Assembly: GCA_017459985.1 (NCBI GenBank)
Contig: JAFUBX010000021.1
Coordinates: 1-64,000 of the forward strand
Direction: 5' to 3'
From: Parasporobacterium sp.
Lineage (GTDB): Bacteria; Bacillota; Clostridia; Lachnospirales; Lachnospiraceae
DNA: 64,000 bases
Part shown: piece by piece, positions 17,564 through 26,164 of the stretch
Layout: the number at the start of each line of letters is the position of its first letter
Numbering within the stretch: the first letter of the stretch is position 1
Made by a program: the position numbers and the translations under genes
The notes under the pieces: model-generated
The model's database searches: none
The model's input: only the letters and a program-made list of their open reading frames with translations
What the model was told of the DNA's origin: nothing

Positions 17564-19411
17564 TTATTTACTGAATTCCTGCTCGATCTGCGGATACTGG
17601 GTCTTATAACCAAGCAGCGCCAGGTAATTGCCGTATCCAGGATAAGCCGCCAGCACTTCCTTTCTCGTTTCGAAGGGATCATACGGCGCGTCTTCCGGAA
17701 TCGGCTCCCCGAAAATATCCGACAGCAGATACAGCTTCTTGGACATCCAGATCTCCACTACCACCGGAAGGTCCGGATACTCTCTCACCAGCCGGTCGAT
17801 CTGTTCGTTCCGGCCGATGATCGGCTGGGTGATCACATAGGATGCCCCCGCCTCCAGCTTCCGTTTCAGCTTGGCAAATTCATGCTCCGGCGGCTCATAG
17901 GGATTAAATGCCGCTCCGAGGATGAACTCGGGATAATGCCTCCGGATGTAGCGGATCAGTTCCACAGAGGTGGTAACAGCCACATCCTCCGCCTCCAGTT
18001 CCTCCGGAAGAAGTTTATGCATCTTGTCTGATCCGTCTCCCGTAATCGTCAGGAAATTCCGGATTCCCTGGGACCGGGCGGTTTCCAGGATCCGATCCAG
18101 TTCTTCCTTCTGGTGGAAGGTATTCAGATGGATCAGCACCTGATCCGGCCGCGGTTTCAGTCCCATGGCTTCCACGACTTCCGTCAGCTGGAATGCCAGA
18201 TTGGCCATGGCATTGTCCGTCACGGATGCGATAAATCCGGCCTCCATGTACCTCTCAAATTTTTCCCTGAATAATGCCAGATCCTCCTCCAGCTTCACGG
18301 AAGCATGCTTCGGCGGGATCATTTCAATATGGCAGACTCCTAAGGGGTTTTCTGCCCACACCGGTTTCTGAGAAGCACTAGCCTGCTCTTCAGGAGCTTT
18401 GTTCTCCGCTTTGCGGCTCCGGATTTCCTTTGTCAGGGCCGGAAGGATCTCAAACAGATCGCCGACAACACAATAATCCGCCATATCAAAGATCGGCGCA
18501 TTGGGATCCGAGTTGATGGCAATGATCTTTTCCGATCCGGCGATACCGGCGGTATGCTGGATGGCGCCGGAGATTCCGCAGGCAATATACAGCTTCGGCC
18601 CCACGGTCTTGCCAGTCTGTCCGACCTGATGTGCATGGGAAATCCATCCGGAATCCACACAGGCTCTGGAGGCGCCGACAGCTCCTCCCAGGGCTTCGGC
18701 CAGTTCCCGGATGGGAGCAAATCCCTGGGGGCCTCCCACACCACGGCCTCCGGCCACAATGATCTGTGCGCTTTCCAGATCCACATTTTCACCGCCCAGT
18801 TCCCGGATCACTTCCAGGACCCGGGTCCTTATCTTCTCCGGGGCGATCCGGATCTCTTCCCGGATGATCTCGGCATGATTTTCCTGCGGTTCACTCTTTT
18901 TGAATACGCCCGGCCGCACGGTTCCCATCTGGGGGCGATGCTCCGGACACTGGATCTGGGCCATCAGATTGCCGCCAAAGGTCGGTCTGGTCCAGATTAC
19001 CAGATTGGTTTCACTGTCAATATCAAGTCCCGTACAGTCCGCAGTCAGCCCGGTTCTCAGCCGGCAGGACACCCTGGGGCCCATGTCTCTTCCGTTGGGC
19101 GTTGCACCGATCAGAACACTCAGCGGGCCGTACTTTTCAATCAGCTGTGTCAGGACCTCCACATAAGCATCCGTGGAATACTCTTTATATTCGGGGCTGT
19201 CCACCACAAGAATCTGGTCTGCGCCATGCTCTCCTGCTTCCTGAACAGCTGCCTCTGTATGATAGCCGACCACAACTGCGGTCAGTTTCCCTCCCTGTTT
19301 ATCCGCCAGTTCTCTGCCGGGCGAAAGAAGCTCGATCCCGACATTTCTGGCTGCACCGGTCCGGTCTGTTTCTACAAATACCCAAAGATCTTTTGTTTTT
19401 GCTTCCATCAT
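17564..19411 (-). CDS. EtfA fused to methylenetetrahydrofolate reductase
   Basis: A 615-residue single frame joining two enzymes. Residues 8-335 are an electron-transfer flavoprotein alpha subunit, with the FAD-domain motifs GGRGVGG (221-227), QTGKTV (265-270) and SGAIQH (281-286). An acidic linker (336-358) leads to residues 360-570, a MetF-type barrel: IEMIPPKHAS with the family Glu at 363, LTITGDGSDK (457-463) and SYVITQPIIG (Gln at 529). The MetF part would interconvert methylene- and methyl-tetrahydrofolate, while Etf passes electrons in pairs, sometimes by bifurcation. No MetV-like zinc subunit is nearby. ATG at 19411 follows AGGGGGTG; an in-frame TTG at 19426 overlaps the etfB stop. 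Both domain calls are firm from motifs; direct electron transfer between them is inference. Confidence 0.85.
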   Translation of the reverse strand: MMEAKTKDLWVFVETDRTGAARNVGIELLSPGRELADKQGGKLTAVVVGYHTEAAVQEAGEHGADQILVVDSPEYKEYSTDAYVEVLTQLIEKYGPLSVLIGATPNGRDMGPRVSCRLRTGLTADCTGLDIDSETNLVIWTRPTFGGNLMAQIQCPEHRPQMGTVRPGVFKKSEPQENHAEIIREEIRIAPEKIRTRVLEVIRELGGENVDLESAQIIVAGGRGVGGPQGFAPIRELAEALGGAVGASRACVDSGWISHAHQVGQTGKTVGPKLYIACGISGAIQHTAGIAGSEKIIAINSDPNAPIFDMADYCVVGDLFEILPALTKEIRSRKAENKAPEEQASASQKPVWAENPLGVCHIEMIPPKHASVKLEEDLALFREKFERYMEAGFIASVTDNAMANLAFQLTEVVEAMGLKPRPDQVLIHLNTFHQKEELDRILETARSQGIRNFLTITGDGSDKMHKLLPEELEAEDVAVTTSVELIRYIRRHYPEFILGAAFNPYEPPEHEFAKLKRKLEAGASYVITQPIIGRNEQIDRLVREYPDLPVVVEIWMSKKLYLLSDIFGEPIPEDAPYDPFETRKEVLAAYPGYGNYLALLGYKTQYPQIEQEFSK

Positions 19412-19422
19412 TTCACCCCCTG

Positions 19423-20226
19423 TCAAACGATCCCGATCTGTTCCAGCACCCCGGCCAGTTCCCGGGCAGCTGCTGTCGCATCCTTCTCCCGGATCCGGAT
19501 TCCGTCCTTACGTTTCTGCGGAACAAATGTCTTTTTTACCTTCGTGGGGGATCCCTTCAATCCGATCCGGGTAACATCGATCTGCGGGAAATCCGCCTCC
19601 GACAGAATCGGAATCTCCGCTTTATCCGCCGCCAGTTTTCTGGGGATGGTCGGATAGCGAACCGGCCAGGACGGCTTAGTGAAGGTGACCAGGCAGGGAA
19701 GTTCGGCGGCTACGATCTCATAACCGTCTTCCTGTTCTTTTCTGACCTTCAGAACAGTTCCTTCCTTCTCCGCCTCCAGCGCATAGGTAACCTGGGCAAG
19801 TCCCAGATGTTCCGCGATCTCCGGTCCCACCTGGGCTGTATCCCCGTCGATTGCCTGCTTTCCGCAGAAAATGGCGTCAAAGGGGCCTTCCATTTCACTT
19901 AATTTTCTGATCGCCTGGGACAGGATATAACTGGTTGCCAGAGTATCCGATCCTCCGAATCCTCTGCCGGAGATCAGATACGCCCGGTCGGCGGCCACCG
20001 CCAGGCATTCCCGCAGGGCCTTTAGTGCCTGCTCCGGTCCCATGCTGAGTGCGACGATCTGTGTATCCGGATCCTGATCCTTGATTCTGGCTGCTGCCTC
20101 CAGGGCGTATCCGTCAAAGGGATTCAGCACACTGGGGACGCCTTCCCGGATCAGCACATTCTTTACCGGATCGATTCTGATTTCCGTAGTATCCGGAACC
20201 TGTTTTACACATACTAGAATCTTCAT
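19423..20226 (-). CDS. etfB: Electron transfer flavoprotein beta subunit
   Basis: A 267-residue EtfB. The beginning MKILVCVKQVPDT, the motif NPFDGYALEAA (about 36-46) and FCGKQAIDGDTAQVGPEIAE are typical, as is the C-terminal arm that wraps around EtfA. It should form a heterodimer with the EtfA part of the fusion protein encoded next, with which it nearly overlaps. It follows the methyltransferase gene by 18 bases, so the three are very likely one transcript. CAGGAGG lies before the ATG. Whether the pair bifurcates electrons cannot be told reliably by eye. Confidence 0.92.
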   Translation of the reverse strand: MKILVCVKQVPDTTEIRIDPVKNVLIREGVPSVLNPFDGYALEAAARIKDQDPDTQIVALSMGPEQALKALRECLAVAADRAYLISGRGFGGSDTLATSYILSQAIRKLSEMEGPFDAIFCGKQAIDGDTAQVGPEIAEHLGLAQVTYALEAEKEGTVLKVRKEQEDGYEIVAAELPCLVTFTKPSWPVRYPTIPRKLAADKAEIPILSEADFPQIDVTRIGLKGSPTKVKKTFVPQKRKDGIRIREKDATAAARELAGVLEQIGIV

Positions 20227-20244
20227 AATGCCTCCTGTCTGGCT

Positions 20245-21048
20245 TCAGCTCTTCTTTACGCCGAAACGTCCTTCATTGTAAGCTCCGATATATTCGATGC
20301 AGTATTCATCCATCTCCAGCAGCGCCTCCGTTGCAAAGATCGATCCGATCATATCCCGGTTGGTGGGATCAATGATCGCGCAGTCCATTCCTGCCTGCAT
20401 GGCCAGGATCAGAAATGCCTGGTTCATGGTCTTTCTGGAAGGAATGCCAAAGGAAATATTGGACAGGCCGCTGGTAATATGGACCTGCGGATATTTTTCT
20501 TTAATATGTCTGGACACCTGGGCATATCCCGAGAAGGATTCCGGATTGGTTCCCACGGAGAATACCAGAGGATCAATGTGGAGTTTCTCCGGCTTGATCT
20601 GATACTCTTTCGCCTTTTCCATGATCTGTTCAAAGATCTCGATCCGCTCATCCACACTCTCCGAGATCCGGCTCTTTCCGGAAAGCAGCGCGATGCACTC
20701 CCAGTCGGTACCCGAAATCACCGGAAATACGGTTTCGATCTTATCGCCTTCCAGCGATACCGAATTGATGATTCCCGGCTTGCTGCAGAAGGGAATGGCT
20801 TCCACAATGGATTTTGCGCTGGGACTGTCGATACAGATTCTGGTATCGCAGACCTCCTGCACCAGATCGATCAGCCATTTCAGCGTTTCCACATCCTTGT
20901 CCATGACCGATGAGCACACATCGATATAATCCGCACCGGCATCACTTTGTCTCTTTGCGAGATCCCGGATCCAGTCTTCATTTTTCTCCTCAATGGCCTT
21001 TGCCACGGAAGGAATCGCTCCGTTGATTTTTTCCCCGATAATAATCAT
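20245..21048 (-). CDS. Methyltetrahydrofolate:corrinoid methyltransferase (MeTr-like)
   Basis: A 267-residue pterin-binding barrel. MIIIGEKINGAIP at the start, ADYIDVC (about 40), the strand motif RICIDSPS and GIINSVSLEG are those of AcsE/MtgA/MtrH-like methyltransferases that move a methyl group between tetrahydrofolate and a corrinoid protein. Start at 21048 is chosen because GAGG lies eight bases upstream and family members begin here; an in-frame start at 21135 would add 29 residues. No corrinoid protein or activator gene is adjacent, so its partner must lie elsewhere. Placement before etfB and the MTHFR fusion suggests methyl-folate is either consumed or made by that reductase. Confidence 0.88.
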   Translation of the reverse strand: MIIIGEKINGAIPSVAKAIEEKNEDWIRDLAKRQSDAGADYIDVCSSVMDKDVETLKWLIDLVQEVCDTRICIDSPSAKSIVEAIPFCSKPGIINSVSLEGDKIETVFPVISGTDWECIALLSGKSRISESVDERIEIFEQIMEKAKEYQIKPEKLHIDPLVFSVGTNPESFSGYAQVSRHIKEKYPQVHITSGLSNISFGIPSRKTMNQAFLILAMQAGMDCAIIDPTNRDMIGSIFATEALLEMDEYCIEYIGAYNEGRFGVKKS

Positions 21049-21343
21049 ACCATGTTCCTCTCTTTCCGTTTTTTCCGAACCGTCTGGTTCTGCACATCTG
21101 ATTTCCTGATCCTCTGAAATTGCCTCAGAATACATTTATTCCGTTTTTATCCTAACATTGCTAACCTATCGTTTCAATTGGTTTCGTTCCGCCTCCTCAA
21201 ATTCAGATAGAAATTGATAAAAATTAAAATAATTTTATATAATTTCCCATTCGAAGCGGATTATTGGAATAAAATTAATCAGCCAAATAACAAATCCCCG
21301 GCGCGTCAGGATTTCCCGGACCGGGAGGAATTCATCGCTAAAC

Positions 21344-21373
21344 TTGAAATTTTTATAAACATAGATATATAAT
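21344..21373 (+). promoter_or_regulatory. Sigma-A promoter of the Rrf2 gene
   Basis: TTGAAA (21344-21349) and TATAAT (21368-21373) are 18 bases apart, 31 bases before the Rrf2 start. A second candidate pair, TTGATA (21214-21219) and TATAAT (21238-21243), lies upstream. The gap 21049-21403 otherwise holds AT-rich sequence without a gene and must also contain the methyltransferase promoter. Confidence 0.6.
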
Positions 21374-21403
21374 AGGATTATTAAAGATGAAGAAGGTGAA
21401 GAA

Positions 21404-21817
21404 ATGATCTCTACAAAAGGAAGATACGCACTGCGGGTAATGATCGATCTTGCGGAGCATGAAGGAGAAACCTATGTTCCCCTGAAGGATGTTGCCGAGC
21501 GGCAGGGGATCTCCAAGAAATATCTTGAAATCATCGTAAAAGAACTGGTCAGCGGCGGCCTTCTTGCCGGAGTCCGGGGAAAGGGCGGCGGTTACCGGCT
21601 ATGCCGCAGACCGGAAGAATATAATGTGGGCGAAATCCTGGAACTGACAGAGGGATCCATGGCTGCCGTTGCCTGCCTGGACCATAATGCGGATGCCTGC
21701 CCCCGCGCCTCCATCTGCCGGACCCTGCCGATGTGGACAGAGTACGACCAGCTGATCCATGATTTCTTCCACAGCAAGAAATTAAGCGAAATCTGCCATA
21801 CCAACTCCGCTGTCTGA
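21404..21817 (+). CDS. Rrf2-family transcription regulator with Cys triad
   Basis: A 137-residue winged-helix regulator. MISTKGRYALRVMIDLAEHE and the GKGGGYRLCR wing are diagnostic of Rrf2/IscR/CymR. Cys91, Cys99 and Cys105 (CLDHNADAC...C) sit where IscR-type members bind an iron-sulfur cluster, so it may sense redox state, iron or nitric oxide. It is the only plus-strand gene in the island, between the methyltransferase and the RuBisCO-like gene, and may control both flanking minus-strand units. The ribosome site AGAAGGTGAAGAA precedes ATG. The operator is not identified. Confidence 0.9.
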   Translation: MISTKGRYALRVMIDLAEHEGETYVPLKDVAERQGISKKYLEIIVKELVSGGLLAGVRGKGGGYRLCRRPEEYNVGEILELTEGSMAAVACLDHNADACPRASICRTLPMWTEYDQLIHDFFHSKKLSEICHTNSAV

Positions 21818-21827
21818 TCCGGCAGCC

Positions 21828-22976
21828 TTACTTCCCGGAAAGCACCTGAACGAACCGGCGGCAGTTTTCCGTCAGATCCGCAGAAAGCGTAAAAAGCCCT
21901 CCGCCCATTAAAAGCGCCACATCATTTCCGTAAAATTTCCGGATTACCGGGATCTTTTCAAAGGTCATGCCTCCGGCAGGCGCCGGCAGGATGGGCCTGC
22001 GTTTTCCGCAGGGTTCACTGCAGCGGTCCATAATGGAACGGCACTGATCCTCTGAGAAGGAGAATCTCCCTCCGTAATTGGGAAATACCGTAATATCCGC
22101 TCCGCAGATGCGGGGAATCTGTCCGTTGATGCATCCGCATTCAAATCCTCCGGATCCCTTATCCAGAAAACAGCCCGCCATTGCCGGATGGGCGATCACC
22201 GGCAATTGTGTATGCGATGCCACGAACTGCAGCGTATCATATCCCACCAGCCCCGGAGCCAGCATGATCCCGCCTGCCCCGCAGTCTTCACAGTAATGAA
22301 CCCGGTCCATGATTTCCGAAAATCTTCCGGACAGATTAGGTACATAGGCCGTATGCCCGCCGGTTTCCTCATTTGCCTGGCGGACCGCACGGCACACCCG
22401 GCGGATCCGATCTTTAAAAGAAGAAAATGTCTGGTTGCAGAGGCCGTGATCATCCTTGATCAGGTCCACGCCGCCCAGCGCGCACCGATACGCCTCGTCC
22501 ACAAAGGATTCTGTCGGAAGTCCCATGGGCTTCAATGCGGTAAATCCGATTGGCCTGTCAAAAACTCCCAGCGTTTCCCTGATCCCCTGAACCCCGAATT
22601 TGGGGCCCGGGAACCATTCTTCCTGCTCTTCCGACAGATCCACCCGTTCCACGGTGATCCCCGGCAGAAGGCTGGAATTGCCGAAGACCACATTCAGGAA
22701 CTGGGCAAATTCCTCTGTCCCGGACTGATCGGAATAGCTGATCAGGGCGTGATATCCGCCGTCACAGGGCAGAAACTGCTCCAGTCTTCCGATGATATCT
22801 GTCTGGATCACATCACATTCAATATGGGCCGCCGGAAATTCCACCGTCTGCTCCACCGTGATATTTTTTGCCATTTCCAGAGCTGTTTTTTCCTCCGCCG
22901 CGATCCGGTACAGAACCGTAAACCGGTCGTGCAGCTGCTGCCGCAGTGCAGTATCCTCATATCCTTTGAATTTCAT
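21828..22976 (-). CDS. RuBisCO-like protein (form IV type)
   Basis: A 382-residue member of the RuBisCO large-chain superfamily, shorter than true RuBisCO. Seen: WFPGPKFGVQGIR (about 121-133), TALKPMGLP (146-154) where RuBisCO has TxKPK, so the first active-site Lys (149) stays but the second is Met, GGVDLIKDDHGL (168-179) with the carbamate Lys174 and Asp176 but His177 in place of Glu, IAHPAM (261-266), PAGGM and LLMGGG phosphate-binding glycines. Loss of key residues excludes CO2 fixation; such proteins act as enolases, isomerases or decarboxylases on sugar phosphates. It follows the split transketolase by 14 bases, on one likely transcript. Substrate unknown. Confidence 0.88.
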   Translation of the reverse strand: MKFKGYEDTALRQQLHDRFTVLYRIAAEEKTALEMAKNITVEQTVEFPAAHIECDVIQTDIIGRLEQFLPCDGGYHALISYSDQSGTEEFAQFLNVVFGNSSLLPGITVERVDLSEEQEEWFPGPKFGVQGIRETLGVFDRPIGFTALKPMGLPTESFVDEAYRCALGGVDLIKDDHGLCNQTFSSFKDRIRRVCRAVRQANEETGGHTAYVPNLSGRFSEIMDRVHYCEDCGAGGIMLAPGLVGYDTLQFVASHTQLPVIAHPAMAGCFLDKGSGGFECGCINGQIPRICGADITVFPNYGGRFSFSEDQCRSIMDRCSEPCGKRRPILPAPAGGMTFEKIPVIRKFYGNDVALLMGGGLFTLSADLTENCRRFVQVLSGK

Positions 22977-22990
22977 TTTGCCCGCCTCAC

Positions 22991-23977
22991 TTATACTTCC
23001 AGATAATCCACAAACCGCTCCTCCAGGAGAAGCTCCTGAGTGACCGGAAGATCCTTTCCGGTCAGCTCTTCCACCGCGTGGACCAGATGCATGGCGTCAA
23101 TGCCGTATTTCTTCATCAGATACATCTTCGAAGCTCCGTGGGTATATCCCGGTAGTCCGATCCGGATCAGTCTCCGGCTTAATCCATGCTCCGCGATCAT
23201 TTCCGCGACAGCGCTTCCGAGTCCTCCGATCTCATAGTGATTCTCAATGGTCACAACTCCGGGTCTGCATTTCTTCAGAGCTTCCAGAATCTGCGGATCG
23301 TCAAAGGGTTTCAGAGTGGATACATGCATATGCTGCACGGAAACGCCGCATTCCTTCAAAGCGCCCGTCGCCCGGATGGCTTCCTCGGTGCAGATGCTGG
23401 AGGAAAGGATCAGGATGTCCTCCCCCTCGCTTAACGTACGGGCATGGCCAAACTGCATGGGCTCTTCCGCCGGGAACAGACGGGGCACTTCCTTACGCAG
23501 CATCCGGATATAAACCGGTCCGTTCCGGTCATAGGCAAGATCCAGAGCACCTTCGATCTCTGTGGCGTCTCCGATATCAAAAATAGTCATGTTGGGAACG
23601 GTCCGCAGTACCCCCACGTCATTGATGGACTGATGGGAGACTCCGCCGGGGGTGGTGATCCCGGGAACAAATCCCACAAACACCACCGGGAGGTTCGGAT
23701 AGGCGACGCTCATCTCCAGCTGATCCAGGATCCTGCGGTACAGAAATACCGAAAAGGTATGAAGAAACGGGCGGTACCCTTCCCTGGCCAGCCCGGCTGC
23801 CCAGGAGCACATATTCTGCTCCGCGATCCCCATGGTAAAATACCGATCCGGATAGACGCTGCGGAACTTCTTGACTTCACAGGAGGATCCCAGGTCCGCC
23901 GACATCACGACCACTTCCGGATGCTTTGCCGCGAACTCGATCATACAGCGTTCGTGTGTGTTGACTTCGATCTTCAC
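22991..23977 (-). CDS. Transketolase C-terminal subunit
   Basis: A 328-residue protein matching the pyrimidine-binding and C-terminal domains of transketolase. MGIAEQNM (49-56) carries the catalytic Glu53 that activates the thiamine cofactor; PGGVSHQSINDVGVLRTVPN and the C-terminal GLGSAVAEMI are family-typical. It begins with GTG overlapping the stop of the N-terminal subunit gene by four bases (GTGA), with GGAGGTGA upstream. Together the two subunits make one split transketolase moving two-carbon ketol units. Split forms occur in many Firmicutes and also in dedicated pathways, such as apulose-4-phosphate cleavage; with the RuBisCO-like neighbour a special substrate is plausible but unproven. 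Confidence 0.92.
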   Translation of the reverse strand: MKIEVNTHERCMIEFAAKHPEVVVMSADLGSSCEVKKFRSVYPDRYFTMGIAEQNMCSWAAGLAREGYRPFLHTFSVFLYRRILDQLEMSVAYPNLPVVFVGFVPGITTPGGVSHQSINDVGVLRTVPNMTIFDIGDATEIEGALDLAYDRNGPVYIRMLRKEVPRLFPAEEPMQFGHARTLSEGEDILILSSSICTEEAIRATGALKECGVSVQHMHVSTLKPFDDPQILEALKKCRPGVVTIENHYEIGGLGSAVAEMIAEHGLSRRLIRIGLPGYTHGASKMYLMKKYGIDAMHLVHAVEELTGKDLPVTQELLLEERFVDYLEV

Positions 23978-24912
23978 AGTCTGTCACCTCCCATTTCTTC
24001 ATATATCTTCTGATACACCGGCCGCTCCGCTTCGGAGATCCGCACAAAATGCAGGAACGGATATTTCTCCTTCAGCGGCTCCACCCCGGTATATCCGCGG
24101 GTCCGGCAGACCACCACCAGGGGCTTCCCCGCATGGGCGGTCCGGCAGGCCTTCACAAAATCATCGATGTCGTGGCCATTGCAGAGCACACATTTCGCGC
24201 CGAAAGATTCAAATCTCTCCTTCAGCGGCTCGATCTTCATCTGATCTTCAATGGCGCCTTCCACCTGCTGCCCGTTCGCATCCACCACAATGATAAAATT
24301 GTCCAGCCTGTAATAGGCCGCGGTCTGGATACATTCCCAGGTCTGTCCTTCCTGCAGTTCTCCGTCGCCCAGCAGACAGAAAACCCGGCCCGTGTCCTTC
24401 CGCATCTTCCGGGCATGGGCGGTTCCTGCCGCGATGGAGACCGTCTGTCCCAATGACCCGGCCGTGTTTTCAAATCCCGGGGAGTGCTCCGCCCCGATCA
24501 TCTCCATGTTCCAGCCGTCCACATTGAATTTCTCCAGGGCTTTCGGGCTGATCCGGCCAGTGGCGGCCAGCGCGCAGTAGATCACGGAGGCGTAATGACA
24601 GCAGGACACGAAGAACCGGTCCTTATCCGGTGCCGGGACTCCGTGATACAAAGAGCCGTGCTGATAGTCCATATTGTCAGGTCCCGGAACTCCGGGGAAT
24701 GGGATCGCGTCCCATTCCCCGGCCGACGGGCCCAGTTTCATGACCTTTGTATATAAGGATGCAATCATTTCGGCAGAAGAGCATGCCTGCGCAAGATAGC
24801 ACCCGCCGGTCCGGATCGCGATCCCGAGGATCTGCCTGCGGATCGAATCGGCAATGGCCTGCACTTCGGCTCTGGTATAACGTGTTTTGGTTCGCATCTT
24901 CGAATCTGTCAT
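23974..24912 (-). CDS. Transketolase N-terminal (thiamine diphosphate) subunit
   Basis: A 312-residue thiamine-diphosphate-binding subunit. The TPP motif starts GDGELQEG (182-189) and ends at DANGQQ (Asn213). GSLYHGVPAPDKDRFFVS and SPGFENTAGSLGQ resemble the usual GHxSPALYA and DMSTGSLGQG segments, though the expected His-rich substrate motif is altered (DYQHGSLYHG), which hints at a non-standard substrate. Start at 24912 follows AGGAGGCGG; an upstream in-frame codon at 24966 adds an unlikely Cys-rich stretch. First gene of the transketolase/RuBisCO-like unit. Confidence 0.92.
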   Translation of the reverse strand: MTDSKMRTKTRYTRAEVQAIADSIRRQILGIAIRTGGCYLAQACSSAEMIASLYTKVMKLGPSAGEWDAIPFPGVPGPDNMDYQHGSLYHGVPAPDKDRFFVSCCHYASVIYCALAATGRISPKALEKFNVDGWNMEMIGAEHSPGFENTAGSLGQTVSIAAGTAHARKMRKDTGRVFCLLGDGELQEGQTWECIQTAAYYRLDNFIIVVDANGQQVEGAIEDQMKIEPLKERFESFGAKCVLCNGHDIDDFVKACRTAHAGKPLVVVCRTRGYTGVEPLKEKYPFLHFVRISEAERPVYQKIYEEMGGDRL

Positions 24913-24941
24913 TGTCCGCCTCCTGTCACAGAACATTCCGG

Positions 24942-25970
24942 TTATTGGGCATGGGCTGCATACCATGCATCCAGATCGATCCCGTATTTCGCATACTGCT
25001 CTACGGACAGTCCGTAGTTCGGATCATCAAAACTCCAGGTCTCATAGGGAGTCGGAATATACAGTTCCATCTGGGAACGAAGTCTCTTGCTGGAGAAGAT
25101 CGTATAAGTAGGTTCGGAAAGATATTCATTCACCGTCTCGATAGCGATGGCTTCTCCGCCTTCCGGCTGCCATCCCTGCTGTTCATTTCCGGTCTGGGCT
25201 GCCGGCGGTGCTTCTCCTTCCGGAGATTCTCCCTCCGGCGACTGTCCGTCTCCGGAATCTCCCTCGGGAGGTGCCTGGCCGCCGCCGGGGCCGCCGCCGC
25301 TTCCGCCATTACCGCCCAGGGTAATATAGAAGCTTCCGGTGAAGTCCGTATACATATGCAGATGCCAGATCTTCCATTCGCCGCCTTCTTTTACAAAATC
25401 AACGCCATAGGCTTCCCAGATGGTATTGCCGCTCTGTCCGGTTTCTGCCACAAGACCCGGCGAGTACCAGAAGCATTTTGCGGTCTGTCCGTCCTCCGCC
25501 ACTTCGATGATCGAGGTGGTCGTGACGTGCAGCAGGAGCTGTCCCACGCCGCCGTAAACATCCAGGATCTCCTCGTCGGACCATCCTTCGATATCAATGT
25601 CATTCTTGGCGCAGTAATTCTTAGCAGTTTCCAGCCAGCTCTCAGTATGGCCATCCACATAGGCTTCCCAGATGGCAGGATATCCCACCATGTAGCCCTG
25701 ATTCTGACCGAAGGAAGCAGTTGCCTGATTTTCCGGTTCCTGAACCCAGATCTGCTCCACCTCTTCCTGATGCAGGCCATAGCAATGATACATGACATGT
25801 CTTGACATGACATTCTGGATCGCCTGCTGGTCCAGGGCTTTCTGTGCCATTTTGTAGACCGTTGCAAGGTCCGCGTCTCCCGCTTCGGCGGCCAGGACAC
25901 TTCCTGCCATGCCGAAGACCATGACAGCTGCGAAAACCGCGGCGGCCAGCAATCTGATTTTCTTCTTCAT
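24942..25970 (-). CDS. Secreted NTF2/SnoaL-like protein with Gly/Pro/Glu linker
   Basis: A 342-residue exported protein: signal peptide (MKKKIRLLAAAVFAAVMVFG, cut near VLAAE), then an NTF2/SnoaL-like domain (about 35-225) with QNVMSRHVMYHCYGLHQEEVEQIW and GEWKIWHLHMYTDFTGSFY, then a Gly-rich and PEGES-type linker (about 225-275), then a 65-residue tail rich in aromatic residues. NTF2-like cones bind small hydrophobic ligands or act as enzymes; in anaerobes related cytoplasmic proteins sit beside dehydrogenases. The tail (ELYIPTPYETWSFDDPNYG) may be a second half of the same fold. Start at 25970 follows AAGGGGG. Ends 29 bases before the transketolase gene on the same strand, so it could be co-transcribed. 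Confidence 0.75.
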   Translation of the reverse strand: MKKKIRLLAAAVFAAVMVFGMAGSVLAAEAGDADLATVYKMAQKALDQQAIQNVMSRHVMYHCYGLHQEEVEQIWVQEPENQATASFGQNQGYMVGYPAIWEAYVDGHTESWLETAKNYCAKNDIDIEGWSDEEILDVYGGVGQLLLHVTTTSIIEVAEDGQTAKCFWYSPGLVAETGQSGNTIWEAYGVDFVKEGGEWKIWHLHMYTDFTGSFYITLGGNGGSGGGPGGGQAPPEGDSGDGQSPEGESPEGEAPPAAQTGNEQQGWQPEGGEAIAIETVNEYLSEPTYTIFSSKRLRSQMELYIPTPYETWSFDDPNYGLSVEQYAKYGIDLDAWYAAHAQ

Positions 25971-26091
25971 AAAAATCCCCCTTTCAAATAATGTAATATA
26001 ATGTGAAAATCCGGAAAGGCCCTGCGCCCTTCCGTCAGCCCGTGAACGGCTGCTGCCCTTATAATAATCAAAGAGCCGGGTCTTTTCAAGA

Positions 26092-26120
26092 AAAAAGGAC
26101 CCGTTCCGGCGGATCCTTTT
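26092..26120 (-). terminator. Rho-independent terminator after the peptidoglycan hydrolase gene
   Basis: On the minus strand AAAAGGATCCG and CGGGTCCTTTTTT pair across a six-base loop and end in a T run, about 45 bases past the stop at 26165. Confidence 0.7.
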
Positions 26121-26164
26121 CGGCGAAGATGCCGACATCTGTCAGCGTTCTTTGAAGATCATAT

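Noticed and set aside
18554..19657. Plus-strand frame opposite etfA and etfB
   Set aside because: Shadow; both opposite genes are firmly identified.
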